Assembly: GCA_963724625.1 (NCBI GenBank) | Contig: CAVRVO010000001.1 | Location: forward strand, 1 to 64,000 | From: DATBVX01 sp963724625 | Lineage (GTDB): Bacteria; Pseudomonadota; Gammaproteobacteria; Steroidobacterales; Steroidobacteraceae | Reading direction: 5' to 3' | Length of the DNA stretch: 64,000 bases | In this document: positions 1 through 9,116 of the stretch, one piece after another | Position numbering within the stretch: position 1 is the stretch's first letter | Layout of the letters: each line of letters starts with the position of its first letter | Translations under genes and position numbers: made by a program | Notes under the pieces: generated by a model | The model's input: the letters and a program-made list of their open reading frames with translations, nothing else | What the model was told of the DNA's origin: nothing | Database searches by the model: none

Positions 1-364
1 CCCAACGCCGATCCGCCGGTCTGCAAGTTCCTCGACGTCGGCAAGTACCGATACGAGGCGCAGAAAAAGGCCAACGCTCGCGCGCAAGATCGCAAAAGAC
101 GCAGGAGATCAAGGAGATCAAGATGCGTCCGAACATCGACGATCACGATTACGACGTGAAGATGCGAAGGTTATCTGCCTTCATCGAGGAGGGCGACAAG
201 GTGAAGATCACCCTGCGCTTCCGCGGCCGCGAGATGGCGCATGGCGAGCTCGGCATGCACCTGCTCCAGCGCGTCCAGGACCGACATCGCCGAGATCGCC
301 AAGATCGAGCTAGCACCCGCGCATCGAAGGCCGCCAGATGCTGATGGTGCTCGCGCCGAAATAA
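1..364 (+). CDS. infC: Translation initiation factor IF-3, C-terminal part, frameshifted
   Basis: IF-3 binds the 30S subunit and enforces correct start-codon selection. The stretch opens with PNADPPVCKFLD followed by GKYRYEAQKKAN, then in another frame IKEIKMRPNIDDHDYDVK and GDKVKITLRFRGREMAHGELG, and in a third IAKIELAP and EGRQMLMVLAPK before a TAA; together these are the linker and C-terminal domain of IF-3. The 5' end lies outside the window. At least two frame changes are needed (about 90-110 and 260-330), so the gene as written could not make IF-3. Because IF-3 is essential, sequencing or assembly error is more likely than real decay. Identity is firm; the exact frameshift positions are not. 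Confidence 0.85.
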
Positions 365-432
365 CCGGCTGGGCGGCGTTGAGGCCGTTTTAACCCCGAT
401 CAGGCATATCGCGGCTCCTTGAGGAGCCCGAT

Positions 433-1558
433 TTGCCCGCCGAAACCGTCCATCTGATTGCCGCCGCGCGCCCCAATTTCATGAAGGTGGCGCCGCTCTG
501 GCACGCGCTGAAGCGCGGCGAGCGACTTCGCGCCGGTGCTGGTCCATACCGGCCAGCATTACGACGCCAACATGTCGGATGCGATTTCTGCGGATCTCGG
601 CCTGCCCGAGCCCGATTTCCACCTCGGCATCGGCTCGGGCAGCCATGCCGAGCAGACCGGCCGGGTGATGATCGAATATGAGAAAGTGGCGCTGGCGCAC
701 CGGCCCGACTGGCTGGTCGTGGTCGGCGACGTCAATTCGACGCTCGCCGCGGCGCTGGCCGGGGTCAAGCTCGGCATTCCAGACCGTCCATCTCGAGGCG
801 GGCCTGCGTTCGCGCGACCGGCGTATGCCCGAGGAGATCAACCGCCTCGCCACCGATGCGATTTGCGACGTCCTGTGGACCCCTTCGCCCGACGCCGACC
901 GCAACCTGCTCGACGAGGGCATTCCCGCCGCGCGGATCACCCATGTCGGCAACATCATGCTCGACAGCTTCGAGCTGGACGCGGCCGGCGATCGCGGCCG
1001 CGGGCGTGCCCGCGCGCGCTCGGCCTCGAGCGCGCGCCGCTATGGCGTGGTCACCCTGCACCGGCCCTCGAATGTCGACGATCCAGCCGCAGCTCGCGCC
1101 GGCTCGCCGACTGCCTGATCGACGATCCAGCAGCGCCTGCCGCTCGTCTTTCCGGTCCATCCGCGCACCGCCGCCCGGCTCGGCGAGACGGGCCTCGATC
1201 GCGGCGCTCGAGGCAGCGGGCGTGCGGCTGATCGCGCCCGCTCCCCTATGTCCGCTTCATGAGCCTGGTCGCTCGGCGCCGCCGCGGTGATCACCGATTT
1301 CAGGCGGCCTGCAGGAAGAGACCACCTATCTCGGCATCCCCTGCTTCACGCTGCGCGAGAATACCGAGCGGCCGATCACGATCGAGGCAGGCACCAATCG
1401 CCTCGCGACCGCCGCGACCTGCCGATCTGCTCGACGCCGCCCTCGGCGCCGGCCGCGCCGCGCCGAAACGGCCGCTCCATTGGGACGGGAAGACCGCCGG
1501 TCGCTGCCTCGCCGACCTCAGGCGCAGGTCCCGGCAGGGCGTCCGCGCCGCGGCCTGA
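433..1558 (+). CDS. wecB: UDP-N-acetylglucosamine 2-epimerase (non-hydrolysing), multiply frameshifted
   Basis: The family interconverts UDP-GlcNAc and UDP-ManNAc for surface polysaccharide synthesis in the cytoplasm. Successive frames give family landmarks in the right order: an N-terminal IAAARPNFMKVAPLWHAL, then LVHTGQHYDANMSD, then VVVGDVNSTLAAALAG, then HLEAGLRSRDRRMPEEINR and ATDAICDVLW, then GVVTLHRPSNVDD, and near the end a TTYLG-like stretch followed by the rest of the C-terminal lobe. The probable start is a TTG at 433. At least four frame changes break the gene within about 1.1 kb, a higher density than anywhere else in the window, pointing to poor consensus at this contig end. It follows infC at a short distance with no terminator seen between them. 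Confidence 0.75.
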
Positions 1559-1644
1559 CCGCTGATCGCCCACGCCGGGCGCTCAAAAGGCCCCGGGCAC
1601 CGATCTGGAAAAACGCGCTTTCCGTAACGGCATAAGCCAGGGTA

Positions 1645-1654
1645 GGTTGCAACC
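1645..1654. promoter_or_regulatory. Short palindrome upstream of the first TonB receptor
   Basis: The 230-base gap before the receptor contains the perfect 10-base palindrome GGTTGCAACC, followed closely by further TTGC/GCAA words (TGCAACTG, TGTTGCGG, TTTGCAATG). Clustered half-sites of this sort are compatible with an operator for the receptor gene, but no specific regulator can be named and a GC-rich genome gives such words by chance. Confidence 0.25.
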
Positions 1655-1789
1655 TGCAACTGTTCTGTTGCGGATTTGCAATGAACGTCCCAAACCTACG
1701 GGAAACCGCGGTTTTTTAGCTGGCGAAAGGTTTCCGTTCACGTTAGCTTTCCCTCCAAACAACCAAAAAATTCTCTGGGAGGGGTTACC

Positions 1790-4634
1790 ATGAAGAAATA
1801 TTGGCTGCTGTCCGCGGGAATCGCCGCGCTTGCCACGCCCACTTTTGCGCACGCGCAAGGCACCACGAGCACCACCGACGCGGCCGACGCCGCCGCCCAG
1901 CCCGCCGACGAAACGGCCAATGACGGCGAGATCGTCGTCACCGCCCAGGGCCGTCGCCAGGTATTGCAGCAGGTTCCGCTCGCCGTCACCGCCGTCGGCG
2001 GCCCGGCCCTGCAGAACAGCGGCGCCAGCGACATCCGCCAGCTGAACCAGCTCGCCCCGTCGCTGCTCGTCTCCTCGACCGGCACCGAGGCTAACGGCTC
2101 GGCCCGTATCCGCGGCATCGGCACTGTCGGCGACAATCCGGGCCTCGAAAGCTCGGTCGCGGTGTTCGTCGACGGCGTCTACCGCTCGCGCAGCGGCATC
2201 GGCCTCAATGAGCTCGGCTCGATCGAGCGGATCGAAGTGATGCGCGGCCCGCAGGGGACCCTGTTCGGCCGCAACGCGTCGGCCGGCCTCATTCACGTCC
2301 TCACCAGCCGCCCCGAATTCGAATTCGGCGGCGCGGTCGAGGCCTCCTATGGCGACTATAATTACATCCGCGGCGGCGTCGGCCTGACCGGGCCGCTCTC
2401 GGAGCATCTCGCCTTCCGGGTCGACGCCATCTACACGCGGCGCGACGGCTTCTACGATGTCGTCAACGCGTCGGGCGGCACCGAATCCGACGTCAACGAC
2501 CGCGACCGCCTCTTCACCCGCGCGCAATTGATGTACGAGCCCAACGATTCGCTCACGGTCCGGCTGATCGGCGATTTCTCGACCCGCAACGAATCCTGCT
2601 GCGGCGCCGTCTATGTCGGCACCCGCGAGACGTTCGATCCGACGCCCGGCGTGCCCGGCGACTTCGACACCCGGGCGCCGGGGGCCGGCGGCTCGCCCGA
2701 CGGCAACCGCATCATCGACGTGCTGGCCAGCCTTGGCGGCGTCATCCCGTCGCGGGGTGATCCCTACAACCGCGACCTCGCGCTGACTCCCGGCACCACC
2801 TATCGGGGCGAGACCACCGATTGGGGCGTCTCGCTCAACATCGACTGGGATCTTGGTGGCGCGACCCTGACGTCGATCACCGCCTTTCGCGACTATCATG
2901 CCACCTCGCCGTCGGACACCGACTATACCAATGTCGATATCCTGCGCCGCAACGACGACGACAATGCGTTCCGCGATTTCCAGACCTTTACCCAGGAGAT
3001 CAGGCTCCAGGGCTCCGCGTTCGGCGGTTTCATGGACTGGCTCGTCGGCGCCTATTATGCCAGCGAGGATCTCCATACCCGCGACAATATCATCTTCGGC
3101 AGCCAATATGGCGCCTTCGCCGCCTGCCGGCTGGTCACCCTGATCAGCGCCAACCCCGCGTTGCGCAGCCCGGCGGCGCCCGGATGCCTCAGCGCCACCG
3201 GCATCGCGACGCTGGGCGGCGCGTTCGGCGCCGCCGCGCCGGTCATGATCGCCGGCCTCAACCGGCTCAGCACCGTCAACAATATGGGCGACAATTTCTC
3301 CAATTATTTCCAGGACAGCACCAACTGGGCGATCTTCACCCACAATATCTTCAACATCACCAACACGTTGAGCCTGACGCTCGGCTTCCGCTACACCAAC
3401 GAGAACAAGGACTTCTCGGCCGCCTTCAACAACAACAATACGGTCTGCCCGACCCAGCAGGCCTTCTTCGCGCCGTTCCTGACCGGCGGCGCGACTGCGT
3501 TTCCGGCCAGCGCCCAGGGTTTCGCCGGAGCGATCGTCAACCTGACCTGCCAGGGCAATTCGTCGAGCGCGCTCAACACGCTCAACCTCTCCGATTCGCG
3601 CGACGAATTCGGAATGGACCGGCACCGGCGTGCTCTCGTTCAAGCCGATCAGCTCGCTTCTGCTCTACGCGAGCTATTCGCGCGGCTACAAAGCGGGCGG
3701 CTTCAACCTCGACCGCTCGGCGCTCGGCCAGCCGATCTTCTCGCCGACCGACCCGCGTCAATTCGGCGGCCGCGGCGCCGGCTTCAACACCGCCAATCTG
3801 CAGTTCGACGCCGAGACGGTCAGAGCATGGGAGGCGGGCTTCAAATGGACCCGCCGCAACTTCATCCTGAACGTGGCCGCCTTCCGCCAGACGTTCGGCA
3901 ATTTCCAGCTGAACACGTTCAACGGCTCGGTCTTCCTCGTCCAGAACATCAATGGATGCTCGAGCCTGGTTGGCGGCAGCGGGACCGATCAGGATCCGGT
4001 CGGCGGCATCGACCCGACGGGATCCGGCGGCTGCGCCGTGAGCGACGTCCGCTCGGGCGTCGTCTCGACCGGCGTCGAGGTCGAAATGGCGATCTATCCG
4101 ATGCGCAACCTCCAGTTCACCGCGGGCTTCACCTACGCCGACACCCGTTACCGCGGCAATCTGATCGGCCGCGACACCGGCACGCCGCTGGACCCGGCTC
4201 TGTTCCTGCTGCCGGGCGACAATCTTTCGAACGCGCCCAAATATACGGCGACGGCGTCTGCAACATGGACGCCGGCGATCGGCGGCAGCGGCATGTCGTT
4301 GCTCGTCTATGCGGACGGGCGCCTGACCGGCGATTACAATACCGGCTCCGACCTGTTCCCCGAGAAGGAGCAGGACAGCTTCCTGCTGGTCAACGCCCGC
4401 CTCGGCCTGCGCGGCCCTGGCCAGCGCTGGGCGGTCGAACTGTGGGCGCAGAACCTGTTCGATACGGACTATCAGCAGGTCGCCTTCAACGCGCCGTTCC
4501 AGGGCTCCAACTCGGTCGCGCACATCACCTCGCCCGGTTTCGGCTCGCCGAGCTTCGCAACGGCCAACCAGCTGTTCGCGAGCTTCCTCGCCGAGCCCCG
4601 GACCTTCGGCATCACCGGCCGCTTCCGCTTCTGA
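1790..4634 (+). CDS. TonB-dependent outer-membrane receptor, one frameshift
   Basis: An outer-membrane gated channel importing a scarce ligand with energy from TonB. The start is the ATG behind GGGAGGGG, giving a signal peptide MKKYWLLSAGIAALATP ending near AHAQ. The plug domain follows: a TonB-box-like EIVVTAQG around residue 46, then RIRGIGTVG, VFVDGVYRSRSG and RIEVMRGPQGTLFGRNASAG. The barrel contains the usual alternating strands and ends ITGRFRF, with the expected terminal phenylalanine. An extra G near 3,612 shifts the frame; the second part resumes at VLSFKPISSLLLYASYSRGYKAGGF. With the shift corrected the protein is about 945 residues, normal for the family. No partner transport gene adjoins it, so the ligand is unknown. 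Confidence 0.88.
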
Positions 4635-4653
4635 TCCGAGGAGCAAGAAGGGC

Positions 4654-4689
4654 AAGGCCCTCGCCGGCGACGGCGGGGGCCTTTTCCTT
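4654..4689 (+). terminator. Intrinsic terminator after the TonB receptor
   Basis: A strong hairpin (AAGGCCCTCGCCG paired with CGGCGGGGGCCTT, loop GCGA) is followed by a T-rich run 20 bases after the receptor stop codon. It lies between the receptor and the convergent glnD end and may serve both. Confidence 0.8.
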
Positions 4690-4704
4690 TGCGGTCGAAT
4701 ACGG

Positions 4705-6384
4705 CTAGGCCGCGCGCCGGTCGTGCGGGACGGCGGGCGCCGACACCTTGAGCAGGCGCCCCTTCAGCGCCTTGAGGCGCGCCGGGCTCTCGATCTTCCC
4801 GCCGTTCGCGTCGGTCAGGTAGAAGACGTCGACCGCACGCTCGCCATAGGTCGCGATATGGGCGCTGTGGACGGTGGCGCGCGACACATAGATGGCGCGG
4901 GCGAGCTCGAACAGCAAGGCGGCGCGGTCGCGCGCATTGACCTCGACCACGGTGTAGCGGTTCGACGCCTTGTTATCGACGAACGCCGCCGGCTGGATGC
5001 GGAAGGCCTCGGCCCGCCTGAGCGGCAGCGCGCGCGCCGCGAGACGCTCGGCCGAGGGCTCGTGCCCGTCGAGCGCCTTCACCACTTCGGCCTTGAGCCG
5101 CTTCAATTGGTGCGGATCGGCGAAGGGGCCGCGGCTCATGTCCTGAACGAGGAAATTGTCGAGCGCCATGCCGTCGTCGGTGGTGTGGATGCGGGCGTCG
5201 ATGATGTTGCCGCCGGCGAGGCTGATCGCGCCCGCCACCCGATAGAAAAGGCCCGGATGATCCCTGGCATAAACCGAGATGAGGGTTGCGCCCCGCTCCG
5301 CCTGCACCAGCGCCTCGACCGGCCCGGTCCGTTCGGGCGCGCGGTCCGCCGCGTCGAGAAAGCGGGCGTTGCGCTGGATCACCTCGATCGGCTCGGCGAG
5401 CCAGTAGCTGTCCGGCAGCCGCCAGGTGAAGCGGGCGAAACGGGCGTCGTCCCAGCCCAAAGCGGCGGCCAGATCGGCCTGGATCGCCGCGATCCGCTCC
5501 TTCCTGCCCTTTTGCTTGTGGCCGAGGCGGAGCATCTCCTCGCCGGCGTCGAACAGCGCGCGCAGGAGCTGGCTCTTCCAGCTGTTCCAGGTGCCCGGCC
5601 CCACCGCGCAGACGCCGAGGTGCTGCGCGACGACTTCGATCGTGCACGCTCCAGTGCTGAGAAGGCTGACTACGAGCTGTCGCACCTGCGCCGTCATCTC
5701 GTTGGAACTCGGCTTGGGATAGGCGTCCAGCATCTGGCGCGCCAGGCGCGCGAGCCCCGGATCGGCATCGGGATTCGCGACGTCGAGATCGCGGCTCGCA
5801 CAGACGATGCCGTTGAAGGCGTGACCGAACTCGACCCGGCAGCCGAACAGTCGGTCGTGTTCGGTGCGATCAGTGGGCGCATCGTGCGAGAAACAGACGC
5901 GCAGAGGGCGCCACTGCGACCCCATGAACGTCTGCAGCACGCGAAACACGACACCCATCGCGAGCTCCGCCGACTGACGCAGCGGACCGGGTACACCGAG
6001 GATCAGGTCCTCGCGTAACACGACGACGTCGGGACTCTCTTCGATCGTGAAGTAGAGCGCAGCGTTCAGCCGGTTCGCGTAGTTGGCGCACACCTCGAGC
6101 GCGTGCCTCAAGGTGGGCTGTTCGCGCATCAAGAGTCCGAGCGGGCCCATGTCGGAAAGGAGTCGCGCCTGGGCCATGCGCAGTCCGAATCCCTCGATAC
6201 CGCTTCGATCCGCGCACGCTTCGAGCAGGCGTCGAACGGAGTCCGCTGGGATACGCAGTTCCGGCTCGGTGAGGCAACGCTGCGGCAAGTCGAATTCGCG
6301 CAGCAGCGCGTTCGGGTCGAGTCCCGCGTTCCGGGCGACCTCGCCGAAGCTCGACAAACTGGCGCTGCGCGTCAGGCCACGCAT
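4705..6384 (-). CDS. Chimeric frame: AraC-type regulator N-terminus joined to GlnD C-terminus
   Basis: One open frame of 559 codons holds two unrelated halves. Residues 1 to about 258 match the ligand-sensing N-terminal domain of AraC-type regulators of the Arabinose_bd class (start MRGLTRSASLSSFGEVARNA, later CTIEVVAQHLGV, where the helix-turn-helix domain should begin). From about residue 259 the sequence is the C-terminal part of GlnD, the PII uridylyltransferase/uridylyl-removing enzyme: AVGPGTWNSWKSQLLRALFD, then two ACT domains, one containing RDHPGLFYRVAGAISLAGGN (about residue 375) and one RDRAALLFELARAIYVS (about 485). The regulator therefore lacks its DNA-binding domain and GlnD lacks its nucleotidyltransferase and HD parts. 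No known protein has this architecture; an assembly chimera is the likely reading. The AraC half diverges from the dioxygenase operon at 6,507, which it may have controlled. Confidence 0.85.
   Translation of the reverse strand: MRGLTRSASLSSFGEVARNAGLDPNALLREFDLPQRCLTEPELRIPADSVRRLLEACADRSGIEGFGLRMAQARLLSDMGPLGLLMREQPTLRHALEVCANYANRLNAALYFTIEESPDVVVLREDLILGVPGPLRQSAELAMGVVFRVLQTFMGSQWRPLRVCFSHDAPTDRTEHDRLFGCRVEFGHAFNGIVCASRDLDVANPDADPGLARLARQMLDAYPKPSSNEMTAQVRQLVVSLLSTGACTIEVVAQHLGVCAVGPGTWNSWKSQLLRALFDAGEEMLRLGHKQKGRKERIAAIQADLAAALGWDDARFARFTWRLPDSYWLAEPIEVIQRNARFLDAADRAPERTGPVEALVQAERGATLISVYARDHPGLFYRVAGAISLAGGNIIDARIHTTDDGMALDNFLVQDMSRGPFADPHQLKRLKAEVVKALDGHEPSAERLAARALPLRRAEAFRIQPAAFVDNKASNRYTVVEVNARDRAALLFELARAIYVSRATVHSAHIATYGERAVDVFYLTDANGGKIESPARLKALKGRLLKVSAPAVPHDRRAA
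5600..5620. other. Junction between two unrelated genomic segments
   Basis: The boundary between AraC-type and GlnD-type protein sequence falls at about base 5,610, inside the motif read on the minus strand as AQHLGV/CAVGPGTW. To the left, base composition is visibly richer in GC and genes are sphingomonad-like; to the right composition and gene style change. No transposase, integrase or att site is seen at the join. Confidence 0.7.
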
Positions 6385-6506
6385 GGCCTCTCGCTGGTGT
6401 CCCCAAAAGACAAACGTATGTCACCCAGCGTCAACACGCAAACCTGCTGTCCGCCCACAATGCGCCCGCTGGCAGGACCCGCTCAGCGCTTATAACCCGT
6501 GCCGAT

Positions 6507-7361
6507 ATGAAACCCATCGCCAAACCACTCACCTGCGCAATCGGCGCCGAGGTTTCCAACGTGGATCTCGGCCTCGCGGCACGCACGCCGGAGCTGATGG
6601 TGCAAATCCGTGCGCTGCTGCTCAGACACCGCGTGCTCTTCTTCCGCGACCAGGACATCACGCGGGCCGAGCACGTCGCGTTCGCGCGCCATTTCGGCGA
6701 GCTCGAGGATCACCCGGTGGCCGGGAGCGATCCTGACTATCCGGGCCTGGTGCGCATCTATAAGTCACCCGATACTCAGAACGAGCGCTACGAGAACGCC
6801 TGGCACACGGACGCCACCTGGCGCGAGAAGCCGCCGTTCGGCTGCGTCCTGCGCTGTGTTGAATGTCCCGAGGTGGGCGGCGACACCATGTGGGCCAACA
6901 TGGTCCTCGCCTACGAGAGACTGCCGGAGCACATCAAGGAACGGATCGCAGGCTTGCGCGCCCGCCACAGCATCGAGTCCACGTTTGGTGCCGCGATGCC
7001 GCTCGAAAAACGCCTGGCGCTGAAAGCGCAGTATCCCGATGCCGAGCATCCGGTGGTGCGTACGCATCCGGAGACCGGCGAGAAAGTGCTGTTCGTCAAC
7101 GCGTTCACCACGCACTTCACCAACTTTCACACCGCCCAGAACGTGCGTTACGGCCAGGACTTCGCGCCCGGTGCCGCCCAGCTCCTGCAGTACCTGCTGA
7201 GCCAGGCGCAGATCCCCGAGTACCAGGTGCGCTGGCGCTGGAAGAAGAACAGCGTCGCCATGTGGGACAACCGCAGCACGCAGCACTACGCAGTGATGGA
7301 CTACCCGCCCTGCCATCGCAAGATGGACCGCGCCGGCATCAAGGGCGACGCACCGTACTGA
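6507..7361 (+). CDS. TauD/TfdA-family Fe(II)/2-oxoglutarate dioxygenase
   Basis: Members use iron, oxygen and 2-oxoglutarate to hydroxylate a substrate, often releasing sulfite, a phenol or an amine. The iron-binding HxD motif is visible as WHTDATW near residue 98, with the distal His in STQHYAVMDY near 262 and the 2-oxoglutarate-binding Arg just downstream (HRKMDRAGI). The 284-residue length is normal. The ATG start fits the N-terminal pattern of the family (PLTCAIGAEVSNVDL). It is the first gene of a six-gene operon and is divergent from the truncated AraC regulator. The actual substrate is unknown: neither taurine nor 2,4-D specificity can be read from the sequence. Confidence 0.9.
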   Translation: MKPIAKPLTCAIGAEVSNVDLGLAARTPELMVQIRALLLRHRVLFFRDQDITRAEHVAFARHFGELEDHPVAGSDPDYPGLVRIYKSPDTQNERYENAWHTDATWREKPPFGCVLRCVECPEVGGDTMWANMVLAYERLPEHIKERIAGLRARHSIESTFGAAMPLEKRLALKAQYPDAEHPVVRTHPETGEKVLFVNAFTTHFTNFHTAQNVRYGQDFAPGAAQLLQYLLSQAQIPEYQVRWRWKKNSVAMWDNRSTQHYAVMDYPPCHRKMDRAGIKGDAPY

Positions 7362-7407
7362 GCTTCGCACTCGCGCAACCCGATTCATTTCCTCAACAGG
7401 ACCTCCC

Positions 7408-8466
7408 ATGCATTTCATCGACGGCTCCCTCTTCCCGGAAAACCAGGAAAAACTCGTGATCACCGTGGCCCCGTACGGGCCCGAGTGGATGCCGGCGGAT
7501 TTCCCCGAGGACATCCCGGTCACGCTCGACGAGCACGTGCAGAAGGCCGTGGACTGCTACAACGCCGGAGCGACCGTGCTGCACGTGCACGTGCGCGAGC
7601 TCGACGGGCATGGTTCCAAGCGCCTGTCAATGTTCAACGAGCTCCTCGAGCGGCTGCGCGATGCGGTGCCCGACATGATCCTGCAGGTCGGCGGCTCGAT
7701 CTCCTTCTCACCGGAAGGCGAGGGTGAGATCGCCAAGTGGCTGAGCGATGACACGCGCCACATGCTCGCCGAGCTCAGGCCCGCGCCCGACCAGGTGACG
7801 ATTGCCATCAACACCAACCAGATGAACGTGGTTGAGCAGATGTGCGAGGCCGACCTCACCGGCACCTCGCTCGCGGAGCCCGCGATGTACCGCGCATACC
7901 GCGAGATGACCATTCCCGCGGGTCCCGAGTGGGTGGAAGAGCACATCCGGCGCCTCTCCAAGAACCGCATCCAGACGCACTTCCAGCTCGCCAACATCAC
8001 GCAGATCGAAACCGTGGAGCGCATGATGCGCAACGGCACCTGCAACGTGCCGCTGATCCTCACGTGGGTCGCGATCGGCGGCGGGTTCGATCAGCCCAAC
8101 ATCTACAACCTGGCGAATTTCGTGCGTGCCGTGCCCGACGGCGCGGTGCTCACGCTGGAAACTTCGATGTTGAACGTGCTGCCGATCAACATGATGGCGA
8201 TCGCTATGGGTCTGCACGTGCGCTGCGGCATCGAGGACAACCTCTGGACGCAGGATCGCAAGGCCAAGATGAGCTCGGTGAAGCAGGTCGAGCAGCTCGT
8301 GCGCATTTCGCGTGAGTTCGGCCGCGACATCGCGAACGGCAAGGAAGCTCGAGAGATCTACCGGATCGGCGAGTTTTACCGAAACGCCGACGAGACTTTG
8401 GCGAAGAACGGCTTCGCTCCGAATCGCACGCGCGGTCAGCGCGGTCCGCTGCGGCGCATCGCCTGA
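7408..8466 (+). CDS. BKACE / DUF849 beta-keto acid cleavage enzyme
   Basis: Family enzymes condense a beta-keto acid with acetyl-CoA and split it into acetoacetate and a new CoA ester; 3-keto-5-aminohexanoate cleavage enzyme (Kce) is the prototype. The zinc-binding HVHVR motif sits near residue 55 (TVLHVHVRELDG), and the TIM-barrel strands continue through ILQVGGSISFS and LTWVAIGGGFD. The 352-residue length is somewhat above the roughly 300 typical of Kce. RBS-like AGGACCTCCC precedes the ATG. The stop codon overlaps the start of the next gene (ATGA), showing translational coupling. In this operon it probably cleaves a keto acid produced downstream of the dioxygenase step; which one is not known. 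Confidence 0.88.
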   Translation: MHFIDGSLFPENQEKLVITVAPYGPEWMPADFPEDIPVTLDEHVQKAVDCYNAGATVLHVHVRELDGHGSKRLSMFNELLERLRDAVPDMILQVGGSISFSPEGEGEIAKWLSDDTRHMLAELRPAPDQVTIAINTNQMNVVEQMCEADLTGTSLAEPAMYRAYREMTIPAGPEWVEEHIRRLSKNRIQTHFQLANITQIETVERMMRNGTCNVPLILTWVAIGGGFDQPNIYNLANFVRAVPDGAVLTLETSMLNVLPINMMAIAMGLHVRCGIEDNLWTQDRKAKMSSVKQVEQLVRISREFGRDIANGKEAREIYRIGEFYRNADETLAKNGFAPNRTRGQRGPLRRIA

Positions 8467-9116
8467 TGACGGCTCCAACGGTCCTCATCGTTCCCGGCCT
8501 GCGTGAGCATGTCGAGGAGCACTGGCAAACGCTGCTCGCTTCGCGTCTGCCGCGCGTGCGGACCGTCGCGCCGATGGGCCGCCAGCAGCTCGACTGCGCA
8601 GCGCGCATCCGCGCGATCGAGGAGGAGGCGGGCGCGATCGATGGGCCGATTATTATCGTTGCGCACAGTGGTGGGGTGATCACGGTCGTGCACTGGGCAC
8701 TGCAGACGCGTTGCCGCGGAATTATCGGCGCGCTGCTCGCGGCGCCACCCGACTTCGAGCGGCCGATGCCCGCAGGCTATCCGACCATTGCAGAGCTGTC
8801 CGAAGGCGGCTGGTTGCCCGTGCCGCGTATGCCGCTCGCGTTTCCGAGCATCGTCGCGGCGAGCCGCAACGACCCTCTGGCGCACTTTGACCGCGTAGCG
8901 ACACTCGCGGATTGCTGGCGCAGCCGACTGGTCGATCTCGGCGAGGTCGGACATCTCAATCCAGCTTCCGGGTTCGGCGAGTGGCCGTTCGCCAGGTTTT
9001 TCATTGATGAGCTCGCGGCTAGCGCCACCGCGAGTTCGGGACCCTCAGCGCGCCTTATGAGAGCACGATGCCAAAAGCCATACGTTTCCATGAAACCGGT
9101 CGCCCGGAAGTCCTGA
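8466..9116 (+). CDS. RBBP9/YdeN-type alpha/beta hydrolase
   Basis: A small serine hydrolase of the RBBP9 family, a group of mostly uncharacterised esterase-like enzymes. The nucleophile elbow is visible as AHSGGV near residue 60, the Asp region as ASRNDPLA near 137, and the catalytic His in GEVGHLNPASGFGEWP near 165, all signatures of the family. It starts in the ATGA overlap with the BKACE gene. Its last 16 codons overlap the next gene, which begins at 9,068; the conserved fold ends about residue 185, so the tail after that is unlikely to matter. A hydrolytic role on an intermediate of the same pathway is inferred from position only. Confidence 0.85.
   Translation: MTAPTVLIVPGLREHVEEHWQTLLASRLPRVRTVAPMGRQQLDCAARIRAIEEEAGAIDGPIIIVAHSGGVITVVHWALQTRCRGIIGALLAAPPDFERPMPAGYPTIAELSEGGWLPVPRMPLAFPSIVAASRNDPLAHFDRVATLADCWRSRLVDLGEVGHLNPASGFGEWPFARFFIDELAASATASSGPSARLMRARCQKPYVSMKPVARKS

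Noticed and set aside
1583..3643. Long open frame antisense to the first TonB receptor (686 codons)
   Set aside because: Its sequence is a low-complexity Ala/Gly/Arg/Asp mirror of the receptor codons, as GC-rich genes give on the opposite strand; no family similarity.
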